Part shown: positions 6,606 through 13,875 of the stretch, one piece after another
Position numbering within the stretch: the first letter of the stretch is position 1
How the letters are laid out: every line of letters starts with the position of its first letter
Source: CAYZPB01 sp964568525
Lineage (GTDB): Bacteria > Bacillota > Bacilli > Tepidibacillales > Tepidibacillaceae
NCBI GenBank assembly: GCA_964568525.1
Contig: CAZMPM010000021.1
Span: 1 to 19,619, forward strand
DNA length: 19,619 nucleotides
Direction of reading: 5' to 3'
Translations under genes and position numbers: made by a program
The notes under the pieces: generated by a model
The model's input: the letters and a program-made list of their open reading frames with translations, nothing else
Told to the model about the DNA's origin: nothing
The model's database searches: none

Positions 6606-7815
6606 TAAGTTCACCTCGAATTCGTGCTGCTTCAGCTAATAAAGTGCTCTTTTTATTAGCTAATCCTTGAAAAATAACTCGCTGTAATAACTCATCAAGT
6701 ATCTTACCAACCATCACGCCGGGCCGTAATTTCAGCTTCGATAGCAACTGATTTCCATCAATCGCTAAGTCTTTAACCGATCTAACCGTTAGCTGCTGAT
6801 CTATCATTTCCAGCTGCTCTAACCAAAATACAGCGGACTCTTGGTCGCCCCCTAGCAAAATCTTAATTGCTTCAGCAATAGATTCCTTTTCATAAGATAT
6901 TAAGCACTTTGTTAGCGTTTGTGTAGTAAGATCTTTGCTCAGCAACTGATAAACCGCAGCTCGCTCCTCTATCCCTTTTCGTTCTTTTTGAGAGAAGCTT
7001 AAACTGCCTAACAAAAACGTAAAGTTATCCGCGTTTAATAGATGCAAGAGTAGATACCAGCGTGTGATTATGTTTTCACTTTGACCAATCAATCTGCTTA
7101 GCTGTTTGCCATCAAGTGTGCCCAGCTCAGTCAGCGCAATCCTTGGCAACCATTCTAATAGTCCGGAAGCAAATAACATTTCAATTCCCTCCTCAACATA
7201 AGGCGAATCAAGAATTCGGTCCATTTCCATTTTTACACGTTCAACAGCCACATGCCGAAGAAAAGGAGCAGAATTTTTAAGTTCTGTCCAACTGTTCTCT
7301 TCAATTTGAAAGCCAAGTTGTGCGATAAAACGAATCGCTCGTAACATACGGAGTGGGTCCTCACGAAAACGTTCCTGAGGAACACCCACGGTACAAATTA
7401 TGCGGTTTGTAAGTGCTTTCCTACCTTCATGGTAATCGAAAATCCCACCATCCGCATCCATCGCAAGTGCGTTTATCGTAAAATCGCGACGTGATAGGTC
7501 CTCTTCTAAACTCTCACTATATTTAACAACCGATGGGCGGCGATAGTCTAAATAATCCGATTCTGAACGAAAAGTGGTTACTTCAATGTATTGACCCTTG
7601 AATTTAACAGTAACTGTACCATATTTAATACCAGTTGGTATCGCGTCGGGAAATAGTGTTACTACTTGTTTAGGTGTTGCCGACGTTGTCACATCAAGGT
7701 CTTTAATCGCATGTCCCAGCAAGAAATCACGCACCGTTCCACCAACCAGATAGGCTTGGTAACCCTGCGCGTTGAACAATTGTAGAAACTCTTGTCCAAT
7801 CTTGATTTTCTCCAT
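6598..7815 (-). CDS. cca: CCA tRNA nucleotidyltransferase
   Basis: This class II enzyme adds or repairs the 3' CCA end of tRNAs from CTP and ATP without a nucleic acid template. The 405-residue length is normal. The catalytic head shows LVGGTVRDFLLGHAIKDLDV (23-42), including the GG...RD loop and the DLD metal-binding aspartates at 39-41. RRDFTINALA (109-118) and REDPLRMLRAIRFIAQL (151-167) are the conserved neck motifs that select the nucleotide. The C-terminal body and tail are more diverged. The ATG at 7815 lies 14 bases after dapB. A cca-birA pair downstream of dapB is also found in Bacillus subtilis, where further genes lie between dapB and cca. A poly(A) polymerase is a possible alternative in this family, but as far as the window shows this is the expected single CCA enzyme. 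Confidence 0.95.
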   Translation of the reverse strand: MEKIKIGQEFLQLFNAQGYQAYLVGGTVRDFLLGHAIKDLDVTTSATPKQVVTLFPDAIPTGIKYGTVTVKFKGQYIEVTTFRSESDYLDYRRPSVVKYSESLEEDLSRRDFTINALAMDADGGIFDYHEGRKALTNRIICTVGVPQERFREDPLRMLRAIRFIAQLGFQIEENSWTELKNSAPFLRHVAVERVKMEMDRILDSPYVEEGIEMLFASGLLEWLPRIALTELGTLDGKQLSRLIGQSENIITRWYLLLHLLNADNFTFLLGSLSFSQKERKGIEERAAVYQLLSKDLTTQTLTKCLISYEKESIAEAIKILLGGDQESAVFWLEQLEMIDQQLTVRSVKDLAIDGNQLLSKLKLRPGVMVGKILDELLQRVIFQGLANKKSTLLAEAARIRGELSE

Positions 7816-7829
7816 TCCTATCCGCTTCC

Positions 7830-8600
7830 TTAATCCATTATCTTTTCAAGACCATAGTAGATGCCGGTAAACTCCTTAACTTTGTTAATCGCTAAATATA
7901 CACCCGGCATGAAAGATTCACGATTGATCGAATCATGACGAATTGTTAAGGTCTGCCCCAACGCTCCAAAAATCACCTCTTGATGAGCTACTAAACCAGA
8001 CAAACGTACGCTATGGATTCTAAATCCCGCAAATTCAGCACCGCGAGCACCACTAATGCTCTCCTTCTCATCCGCATGGCCCTGAACCTTAGCTGCTCGA
8101 GCGCCGGCAATCAACTCCGCCGTTTTAAGCGCGGTCCCTGAGGGCGCATCAAGCTTCTGATCATGGTGCAGTTCAATTATCTCAACGTCTGGCATATATT
8201 TCGCAGCCTGCTCAGCAAAACGCATCATCAAGACCGCACCAATCGCAAAATTAGGCGCAACGATTCCGCCAATGCCGTGCTCCTTAGCGAGTTGGTCAAG
8301 CTCCGCTAATTCAGCTGTAGTTAAGCCAGTTGTCCCAACAACAGGTGATATACCAGCTCTAATCGCTAACTCCATATTTTCTTTTACACTTGTCGGTGTC
8401 GTAAAATCGACAAGTACATCCGCAGCGGTCATTTTAATTGCATCTGCAAGCGTGCCAAACTCTAACAGTGTTGAATCCGTCACAAATTGTTGATCAACAC
8501 TACCTGCCAACTCTAAATCAGGACTAGCTTTTACCAGCCGGACTACCTCTTGTCCCATTCTACCATTAGCTCCAGTAATCAATACTCTTATTTTAGCCAA
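7830..8600 (-). CDS. dapB: 4-hydroxy-tetrahydrodipicolinate reductase
   Basis: DapB reduces the DapA product with NAD(P)H to tetrahydrodipicolinate, on the route to diaminopimelate for peptidoglycan and to lysine. The 256-residue length is typical. The Rossmann nucleotide-binding loop GANGRMG is at 10-16, DFTTP at 65-69 and PVVGTTGL at 86-93. The catalytic and substrate-binding signature ELHHDQKLDAPSGTA spans 143-157. The start is a TTG at 8600 with GAGGGG six bases upstream; no better in-frame start is near. It is the first gene of dapB-cca-birA-thiN and is divergent from the YitT-family gene across a 140-base AT-rich region. No dapA or other lysine gene is present, so its placement reflects ancestral order rather than a lysine operon. 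Confidence 0.96.
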   Translation of the reverse strand: MAKIRVLITGANGRMGQEVVRLVKASPDLELAGSVDQQFVTDSTLLEFGTLADAIKMTAADVLVDFTTPTSVKENMELAIRAGISPVVGTTGLTTAELAELDQLAKEHGIGGIVAPNFAIGAVLMMRFAEQAAKYMPDVEIIELHHDQKLDAPSGTALKTAELIAGARAAKVQGHADEKESISGARGAEFAGFRIHSVRLSGLVAHQEVIFGALGQTLTIRHDSINRESFMPGVYLAINKVKEFTGIYYGLEKIMD

Positions 8601-8740
8601 CTACAGCCCCTCACTTTCAGAATGTTTCACCTTAGACAAAGTGAATTATCAAGATTTTTCTCTATCTATAGTATATAATATAATCAATTATTTAATATAC
8701 ATATTATCAGTTAATTTGCTGAAGGAGAAAAGAGCGAAAT
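8601..8740. promoter_or_regulatory. AT-rich divergent promoter region between dapB and the YitT gene
   Basis: Two overlapping plus-strand TATAAT boxes are present (8674-8679 and 8679-8684), but no convincing -35 box lies upstream. The minus strand offers several AT-rich -10-like sequences and I cannot choose among them. An imperfect inverted repeat, TTCAC...GTGAA (8626-8645), lies just upstream of dapB. Promoters for both genes must be here, but their exact positions are uncertain. Confidence 0.4.
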
Positions 8741-9583
8741 ATGAAAGCTGCAGTTCTTGATATCACTAAAACGTTAATATTTATTGCAATCGGTACATTT
8801 ATTTTCTCTTTTGGGGTCAACTACTTTGTTATTGCTAATGGGCTTGGCGAAGGTGGAGTTACAGGGATTGCGCTAGTACTTAACTATCAGTTCGGTATCC
8901 CCCCAAGTGTTACCATCCTGCTTTTAAACATCCCACTTTTTATTCTCGGCATGTGGAAGCTTGGCTTTCGTTCAATGATTTATACAATACTTGGCGTGCT
9001 TTTTGTCACATTATTTCTCTGGCTAACTGATCAATTTAGATTTCCGATGGAAGACCTAATGCTATCCGCCCTTTTTGGTGGAGTATTAATTGGTTTAGGC
9101 CTTGGAATCAACTTTCGTGCTGGCGGAACAACTGGCGGATCAGATATCGCTGCCAGACTAATGTTTCGCTATTTTCGCGTCAATATGGGCAGAACAATGT
9201 TGATAATCGACGCCGTAGTAATCTCTGGTTCGGCATTTATAATTGGTCTTGAAAAAGCGATGTATACTCTTGTCATGGTATTCGTTGCTTCGAAAATAAT
9301 TGACTTTGTACAGGAAGGTGCCTATGCTGCTCGCTCGGCGATGATTATTTCTGATTATACTGAGGAGATAGCTGAAAGGATTATACATGATATGAAGCGT
9401 GGTGCGACGATTTCTAAGGCTCGTGGCGCCTATACTAATAACGAAAAAGAAATTCTCTTCTGCGTGATTAGCCGGAATGAAATCGCACGTTTAAAGAAAC
9501 TTGTGCGAGAAATTGACCCTAAGGCTTTCATAGTGCTAAGTGACGTTCATGACGTACTAGGCGAAGGTTTCGAACGAAAATAG
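8741..9583 (+). CDS. YitT family membrane protein (YpjC-like, with DUF2179 domain)
   Basis: A 280-residue membrane protein of unknown biochemical function. About six hydrophobic segments are visible (roughly 9-31, 56-73, 78-97, 107-124, 152-170 and 173-190). A conserved glycine-rich stretch, LGINFRAGGTTGGSDIAARL (121-140), is typical of YitT proteins. The soluble C-terminal DUF2179 domain spans about 218-272 (RGATISKARGAYTNNEKEIL, then DPKAFIVLSDVHDVLGEGF). The ATG at 8741 has AAGGAG about 13 bases upstream, longer than ideal, but no alternative start is better. It is one of only two plus-strand genes in the window. It corresponds by position to ypjC, which lies beside dapB in Bacillus subtilis. 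Some YitT proteins have been proposed to be transporters, but nothing in this sequence identifies a substrate. Confidence 0.9.
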   Translation: MKAAVLDITKTLIFIAIGTFIFSFGVNYFVIANGLGEGGVTGIALVLNYQFGIPPSVTILLLNIPLFILGMWKLGFRSMIYTILGVLFVTLFLWLTDQFRFPMEDLMLSALFGGVLIGLGLGINFRAGGTTGGSDIAARLMFRYFRVNMGRTMLIIDAVVISGSAFIIGLEKAMYTLVMVFVASKIIDFVQEGAYAARSAMIISDYTEEIAERIIHDMKRGATISKARGAYTNNEKEILFCVISRNEIARLKKLVREIDPKAFIVLSDVHDVLGEGFERK

Positions 9584-9595
9584 TCACGCACTTTC

Positions 9596-9634
9596 ACATC
9601 AATTGTAGCAATCACACTTTGATGTTCATTTTTT
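9596..9634 (+). terminator. Probable terminator of the YitT-family gene
   Basis: A 7-bp stem ACATCAA (9596-9602)/TTGATGT (9619-9625) with a 16-base loop is followed by TCATTTTTT. The stem is short and the loop large, so it is a weak intrinsic terminator. The minus-strand flank is not T-rich, so it would not serve the convergent DUF1405 gene. Confidence 0.5.
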
Positions 9635-9641
9635 CAAAAGT

Positions 9642-10295
9642 CTACGATTTAAGTTGAAATTTATCTCCTATATTTTGCAACTTGCGGCGAAGAAGAGATA
9701 AAAGATAAAAAATAAGAAGTGTTGTACCGCTCAATAATAAAGTAAATTTTGCAACTGATAAAATATCGCCATACAAACTTTCATTTAGCCAAGGATAAAT
9801 ATTGAGAGCATAATCAAGGATATCATTGAAGAATATCCAGATTCCAACCAGAAATATCGATAAAAAGCCATAGGAATATTTGCGGAAGAAAACAATTGCC
9901 TGTGCAGCCATGATCAAATGCGTGAATATCAGCAAGATGTCAAGCCAGCTAAGTGTATCCACCATTAACATCTTGATAATTGAAGCCTCGGTATTCCAAG
10001 CTCCCCAGATAATTATTACAATTGCCCAAATACCATATTTAAAAATCGTTATCGATGCAAGCGCCTCCATGAAAGGCACTTTTTTATCAAAGTAATAGAG
10101 AAATAAAAAAATCGCAAAAAATAAAGTAGCTAACGGGCTGTCAGCGACAAATAGCCATAAATGTTTTGGGACAGTAAATAGCTGATTTTTGTACCAAAAA
10201 AAACCAAGGATCGCTCCTAAAAGGTTTGCTATCGCTAAAATAAGAATAAACCTCTTATTGGTGATATAACGCTCGATTATTTCGAAGATTCCCAT
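9642..10295 (-). CDS. DUF1405 (YpjA-like) integral membrane protein of unknown function
   Basis: A 217-residue polytopic membrane protein with about six predicted helices (roughly 15-35, 53-69, 81-100, 118-138, 141-160 and 179-201). The segments FWYKNQLFTVPKHLWLFVAD, DSPLATLFFAIFLFLYY and FKYGIWAIVIIIWGAW resemble the conserved core of DUF1405 proteins such as Bacillus subtilis YpjA. In Bacillus that gene lies between the qcr genes and ypjB-ypjC-ypjD-dapB. Here it sits next to the YitT-family gene, but convergently and without ypjB or ypjD. The ATG at 10295 has AGGA about five bases upstream. It follows the sigma-factor operon behind a strong terminator, so it is probably expressed on its own or by read-through. 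No catalytic motif is evident and the function is unknown. The family call is from remembered similarity. Confidence 0.8.
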   Translation of the reverse strand: MGIFEIIERYITNKRFILILAIANLLGAILGFFWYKNQLFTVPKHLWLFVADSPLATLFFAIFLFLYYFDKKVPFMEALASITIFKYGIWAIVIIIWGAWNTEASIIKMLMVDTLSWLDILLIFTHLIMAAQAIVFFRKYSYGFLSIFLVGIWIFFNDILDYALNIYPWLNESLYGDILSVAKFTLLLSGTTLLIFYLLSLLRRKLQNIGDKFQLKS

Positions 10296-10323
10296 CAGTT
10301 TCCTGCCTTCTCATGCAACTTAA

Positions 10324-10359
10324 TAAAAAATCCTACCTATCTTACGCCTCGGTAGGATT
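10324..10359 (-). terminator. Strong terminator of the sigma-factor operon, overlapping the last gene
   Basis: On the minus strand AATCCTACC (10351-10359) pairs perfectly over 9 bases with GGTAGGATT (10329-10337) around a 13-base loop, followed by TTTTTATTA (T tract about 10325-10330). The stop codon of the membrane protein gene (10342-10344) lies in the loop, so the gene's last codons form the first arm. It separates the sigma operon from the DUF1405 gene. Confidence 0.88.
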
Positions 10360-10803
10360 ATCAGTTCTTCGTGATAGCCAACTTAAAAATAGAATTATAA
10401 TCGCTAAAACAAATGTAGCCCCTATCCAAAATAGCTGCGCCTCATTCTGATTTTGTTGATTCGGTACATAAATACCAGGTTCACCGGTTCCAATTATTGT
10501 GCTCCCTGATACTGTCAAAAACTCTAAATGCGGGAATGTTTTAGCATACTCAACTGGCTCAACCATGCTCGTAATACTTTCATTTTCAACCACCGGGACT
10601 GAACTACCACTTGTCGGTTGAATAAAAACAAAGCTAACGATTACACCTAATAAAGCAATAATTAAAATAAAGGAGCTAAGCGGTTTAAAGTACCGATTTG
10701 GTTTAACTTTCTGCTCATGTACTGGTAAGGTCCATCGGTCCTCGTCAAGAATTCGCTCCATAACATTTTGCGAGAGATTAGACTTATTACCATTTTCACG
10801 CAT
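10342..10803 (-). CDS. Two-helix membrane protein, putative anti-sigma factor without zinc motif
   Basis: A 153-residue protein encoded directly after the ECF sigma gene; the stop and start touch (TAGATG), so translation is almost certainly coupled. The cytoplasmic N-terminus (1-40) is charged, with an amphipathic stretch LSQNVMERILDEDRW (10-24) reminiscent of the sigma-binding helices of anti-sigma factors. TM1 spans about 41-61, an outside segment 62-122 follows, and TM2 is about 123-143 with a basic tail (RRTD). It contains no cysteine, so the HxxxCxxC motif of zinc-binding anti-sigma domains is absent. Membership of the anti-sigma class is inferred from position, topology and coupling, not from a recognised domain. 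It could instead be a sensor accessory protein. I recognise no named family. Confidence 0.6.
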   Translation of the reverse strand: MRENGNKSNLSQNVMERILDEDRWTLPVHEQKVKPNRYFKPLSSFILIIALLGVIVSFVFIQPTSGSSVPVVENESITSMVEPVEYAKTFPHLEFLTVSGSTIIGTGEPGIYVPNQQNQNEAQLFWIGATFVLAIIILFLSWLSRRTDNPTEA

Positions 10804-11367
10804 CTATCCTTTAACCCCTTCATAGTCCTCGAGCTTATATTTGATACCGGAGCGGGCTCTAAACAGTAATGATTTAACCGCACTAACGCTTTGACCCAGA
10901 ACTTGGGCAATCTCATTGTACTCCATCTGCTCGTACTCACGTAAAATAATTGCAGTACGTTGTTTTTCAGGCAATTCATTAATCGCTTCTCTCACCTTAT
11001 TAACACGTTCATTGCGTAATAACTCTTGTTCAGGCAAAAGTAAATTGGAAACCTGCACAGATGACAACATGTCATCAAGTGAGACTTCTACTGTCTGAAC
11101 TCTACGCAACTCACTTAAAGCGGTGTTGCGAGCAATTGTATATAGCCATGTTGAGAAGGTTGCCTCCTCATCACGGAAGGTATGTAAACTACGATACGCT
11201 TTATAGAAGGCTTCTTGACAGATATCCTCAGCGTACTCAGAAATTTGCGTACCCTTTAAAATATTAGCGATAAAATAAGCAAGCTTTTTCTCATAACGAA
11301 GAATCAGCTCAGAATATAGATTGATATCGCCCTCTTTGATTAAACGAATCAACTGCGAGTCTGTCAT
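10804..11367 (-). CDS. ECF-type RNA polymerase sigma factor
   Basis: A 187-residue group IV (extracytoplasmic function) sigma-70 factor, which directs RNA polymerase to a dedicated regulon. Region 2 covers about 18-90. It includes EYAEDICQEAFYKAYRSL (44-61, region 2.2) and TFSTWLYTIARNTALSELRR (70-89, the -10 melting and recognition part). Region 4 covers about 122-178, with ELPEKQRTAIILREYEQMEY (131-150) and the helix-turn-helix IAQVLGQSVSAVKSLLFRAR (153-172) that reads the -35 box. Region 3 is absent, as expected for the class. The ATG at 11367 has AAGGGGTG six bases upstream. A sigma-A promoter lies about 80 bases upstream, and I saw no typical ECF autoregulatory -35 (such as TGAAAC) near it. 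The next gene probably encodes its membrane regulator. Which ECF group it belongs to cannot be settled by eye. Confidence 0.93.
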   Translation of the reverse strand: MTDSQLIRLIKEGDINLYSELILRYEKKLAYFIANILKGTQISEYAEDICQEAFYKAYRSLHTFRDEEATFSTWLYTIARNTALSELRRVQTVEVSLDDMLSSVQVSNLLLPEQELLRNERVNKVREAINELPEKQRTAIILREYEQMEYNEIAQVLGQSVSAVKSLLFRARSGIKYKLEDYEGVKG

Positions 11368-11440
11368 TTAGAACACCCCTTCCTGCAAACATCTAATCTA
11401 AACTTATAAGTATAGCTAAAAAACTTATCCTATCTATATC

Positions 11441-11470
11441 ATTATAGAATAATACAACAGCTTTTAACAA
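11441..11470 (-). promoter_or_regulatory. Sigma-A promoter of the ECF sigma operon
   Basis: On the minus strand TTGTTA (11465-11470) and a perfect TATAAT (11441-11446) are 18 bases apart, about 75 bases upstream of the sigma start and just after aroA. This suggests constitutive housekeeping transcription of the sigma and regulator pair, consistent with control by protein sequestration. I found no clear terminator between aroA and this promoter. Confidence 0.65.
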
Positions 11471-11494
11471 GGGAAAAATGAAAAAAACCACTTT

Positions 11495-12775
11495 CTATTT
11501 TACAATTTTCGCTAAATCAGTGAAAAAATCGGGATAAGAAATATCTATGGCTTCAGTTCCAACTAAATCTATACCATTAGGAGCTAGTAGTCCAGCAACT
11601 GCAAGCATCATTGCTATCCGATGATCACCATGTGAAACTACCGACCCACTCTTTATCTTTTGTTTGCCGCTAACTGAAAAGCCATCAGGTTTCGTTGCCA
11701 GTCGGATTCCAAGCTTCGCAAGTTCACTAGCAACAGTATCAATTCGATCTGTCTCCTTGACTCGTAACTCAGCAGCATCAGTAACAATACTCTCTCCTTC
11801 CGCCTGGCTTGCCAGTAAAGCAATTAAAGGCAATTCGTCAATCATACGAGGTATTAGCTGCCCAGATATTTTCGTAGCTTGCAGCTCACTACCACGCACT
11901 AAAATATCTGCCACCTGCTCCTCGCCATAAAAGCGCTGGTTAATTAACTCAATCTTGCCATTCATCTGCACAATTACATCAAGGAATCCCGTCCGCGTTG
12001 GGTTCAAACCTACATTTTCTATCAAGAGCTCACTACTTGGAACCAACAGGGCTGCGGCGATAAAAAAAGCGGCAGACGAAAAATCACCTGGAATCGCTAA
12101 TTCCTGCGCCATTAACTGGGCTGTGGGCTTAAGCATAACCATTTTGTCGTGAACTTCTATTTCAGCGCCATAAAATCGCAGCAACTTCTCAGTATGGTCG
12201 CGTGAGCGGGTTGGCTCAGTAACTGTCGTCGTACCATCGGCATACAGGCCCGCAAGCAACACCGCTGATTTGACTTGTGCGCTAGCGACGGAGTTTTGAT
12301 AGTCGATACCATGTAGCTTGCTACCAATTATTTGCAGTGGTGCAAAGCCGTTCTCACTAAAAATCTGCGCACCCATTTGGCTGAGGGGCTGAATGACTCG
12401 ATTCATCGGTCTTTTAATAATTGAAGCATCGCCACTGATTGTACTCGTAAAATTCTGCCCCGCAAGTAGTCCGGTCGTCAGGCGAATAGTCGTTCCCGAG
12501 TTACCAACATCTAAAATGGCTACATTAGGCTTTGATAACTCCATGCCTCTACCCGCTACAGTATAACTTGTTGCAGCGACCTGAGCTATTTCCACGCCAA
12601 GTTGTCGAAAAATTTTAATCGTATTTAAACAGTCGGCTCCGTTAAGAAAACCAGCGATTGAAGATTTCCCTTTTGCAATAGCCCCAAGCATAATTGCGCG
12701 ATGAGAAATCGACTTATCACCTGGAACTACGATTCTACCAACAATTCGTCTGGCAGGCTCCACCTTCAGCTTCAT
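11495..12775 (-). CDS. aroA: 3-phosphoshikimate 1-carboxyvinyltransferase (EPSP synthase), class II
   Basis: The enzyme joins shikimate-3-phosphate and phosphoenolpyruvate to give EPSP, the sixth shikimate-pathway step. The 426-residue length is normal. The N-terminal GDKSISHRA (19-27) and LDVGNSGTTIRL (88-99) bind substrate. The class II signatures are all visible: GDK at 19-21, SAQVK at 165-169, RDHTE at 192-196 and NPTR at 258-261. RPMNRVIQPLSQMGA is at 122-136. The catalytic DE pair is at 313-314, with Glu341 in RVKETDRI. Class II enzymes are often naturally insensitive to glyphosate, but that is family knowledge and not shown here. The ATG at 12775 lies ten bases after aroB. It is the last gene of ndk-aroC-aroB-aroA, and no terminator is evident after it. 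Bacillus calls this gene aroE. Confidence 0.97.
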   Translation of the reverse strand: MKLKVEPARRIVGRIVVPGDKSISHRAIMLGAIAKGKSSIAGFLNGADCLNTIKIFRQLGVEIAQVAATSYTVAGRGMELSKPNVAILDVGNSGTTIRLTTGLLAGQNFTSTISGDASIIKRPMNRVIQPLSQMGAQIFSENGFAPLQIIGSKLHGIDYQNSVASAQVKSAVLLAGLYADGTTTVTEPTRSRDHTEKLLRFYGAEIEVHDKMVMLKPTAQLMAQELAIPGDFSSAAFFIAAALLVPSSELLIENVGLNPTRTGFLDVIVQMNGKIELINQRFYGEEQVADILVRGSELQATKISGQLIPRMIDELPLIALLASQAEGESIVTDAAELRVKETDRIDTVASELAKLGIRLATKPDGFSVSGKQKIKSGSVVSHGDHRIAMMLAVAGLLAPNGIDLVGTEAIDISYPDFFTDLAKIVK

Positions 12776-12785
12776 AAAGCACCTA

Positions 12786-13874
12786 CTATCTCTGTAATTC
12801 GTTAATTTTTTCCCTTAACAAAAAATCCGGAATATCCGTAACCAACTTGACTGAACCCAGTCCAGTCGGCAGGACCATGCGAATTTGACCGCTCTGCGCT
12901 TTTTTATCATGTTGCATAATTTCAAATATAGCTTTCGAATCGAGTCCCGAAGGTATAGTGGTTGGTAAATGATAATCTCTTAAAAGTTCTATAGTCTGCT
13001 CCTTAACAGCATCATCAACTAATCCGAGGGAAGCCGCAATTTCTACTGAATAACGAATTCCAATTGCAACCGCTTCACCATGTAAAACACGATAATTTGT
13101 CGCTGTTTCTAGTGCATGAGCTAAAGTATGCCCATAATTCAGGTAGGCTCTTACACTTTTCTCTATTAGATCAGAAGAAACAATTGCTAACTTAATAGCA
13201 ATTCCTCGAAATAGCGCGTCTGTTAGCAGCTCGTTATCTAAGCTAAGAATTTGCTCCGCATGTTGCTTTAACCACAGTACAAAATCGCAATCAGCAATCA
13301 ATCCATGCTTCAGTAACTCAGCTAATCCAGACTTTATCTGTTGTTCTGGCAACGTCTGCAGAAATTTTGTGTCGTAAATTACGGCCATTGGGTGATGAAA
13401 AGCACCTAACATGTTTTTGCCAAGTTGGTGATTAATAGCCACCTTACCACCAACACTACTATCATGTGCAAGGATAGTTGTTGGAAGCTGAATATAACGA
13501 ACACCACGCATATAACTCGCGGCAAAAAAACCAGCAAAATCGCCAACAACTCCGCCGCCTAGCGCCAAAACAACTGTCTGGCGATCTAGCTGTTGCTCCA
13601 ATGCGTAGCTAGTCAAACGGTCGAGCTCACTTAGCGATTTTGACTCCTCACCCGCTGCTAGTACATAGCTATAGATGTTATACTCCGCTAATATCTGCAT
13701 CATCTCAGCCAGATATAGCTCAGCAACATTACTATCGCTCACCAGCAAAAGCGGCATTTCCTTAGTAATCGCCAGCTCTGCAAGAAACTGCGGTAGTTTT
13801 GTACGAATACCAGGGCCAATATAAACATTATAATTCTGTTCTGAAGAAAGAACCTTGATTGCTAGCGACTTCAT
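12786..13874 (-). CDS. aroB: 3-dehydroquinate synthase
   Basis: AroB converts DAHP to 3-dehydroquinate, the second shikimate-pathway step, using NAD and a divalent metal. Counting from the upstream GTG at 13886, ALGGGVVGDFAGFFAASYMRG spans 108-128, QLPTTILAHDSSVGGK 133-148, and the metal-site motifs AELLKHG (189-195) and NYGHTLAHALE follow. LAHDSSVGGKVAINH is the Bacillus-type variant of the loop. The frame can start at that GTG inside aroC, but the ATG at 13874 is preferred. It lies one base after the aroC stop and eight bases from AGGTGA, giving 362 residues. Tight spacing with aroC and aroA shows a single operon. The product feeds AroD, shikimate dehydrogenase and shikimate kinase, which are not in this window. 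Confidence 0.96.
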   Translation of the reverse strand: MKSLAIKVLSSEQNYNVYIGPGIRTKLPQFLAELAITKEMPLLLVSDSNVAELYLAEMMQILAEYNIYSYVLAAGEESKSLSELDRLTSYALEQQLDRQTVVLALGGGVVGDFAGFFAASYMRGVRYIQLPTTILAHDSSVGGKVAINHQLGKNMLGAFHHPMAVIYDTKFLQTLPEQQIKSGLAELLKHGLIADCDFVLWLKQHAEQILSLDNELLTDALFRGIAIKLAIVSSDLIEKSVRAYLNYGHTLAHALETATNYRVLHGEAVAIGIRYSVEIAASLGLVDDAVKEQTIELLRDYHLPTTIPSGLDSKAIFEIMQHDKKAQSGQIRMVLPTGLGSVKLVTDIPDFLLREKINELQR

Positions 13875-13875
13875 C

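Noticed and set aside
8626..8645. Imperfect inverted repeat TTCAC...GTGAA upstream of dapB as an operator
   Set aside because: Only eight pairs with a mismatch, no second copy elsewhere in the window, and no regulator nearby. Too weak to name as a binding site.
11368..11494. ECF-type autoregulatory promoter upstream of the sigma gene
   Set aside because: No TGAAAC/GGAAC-like -35 with a matching -10 was found. A sigma-A promoter explains the region better.
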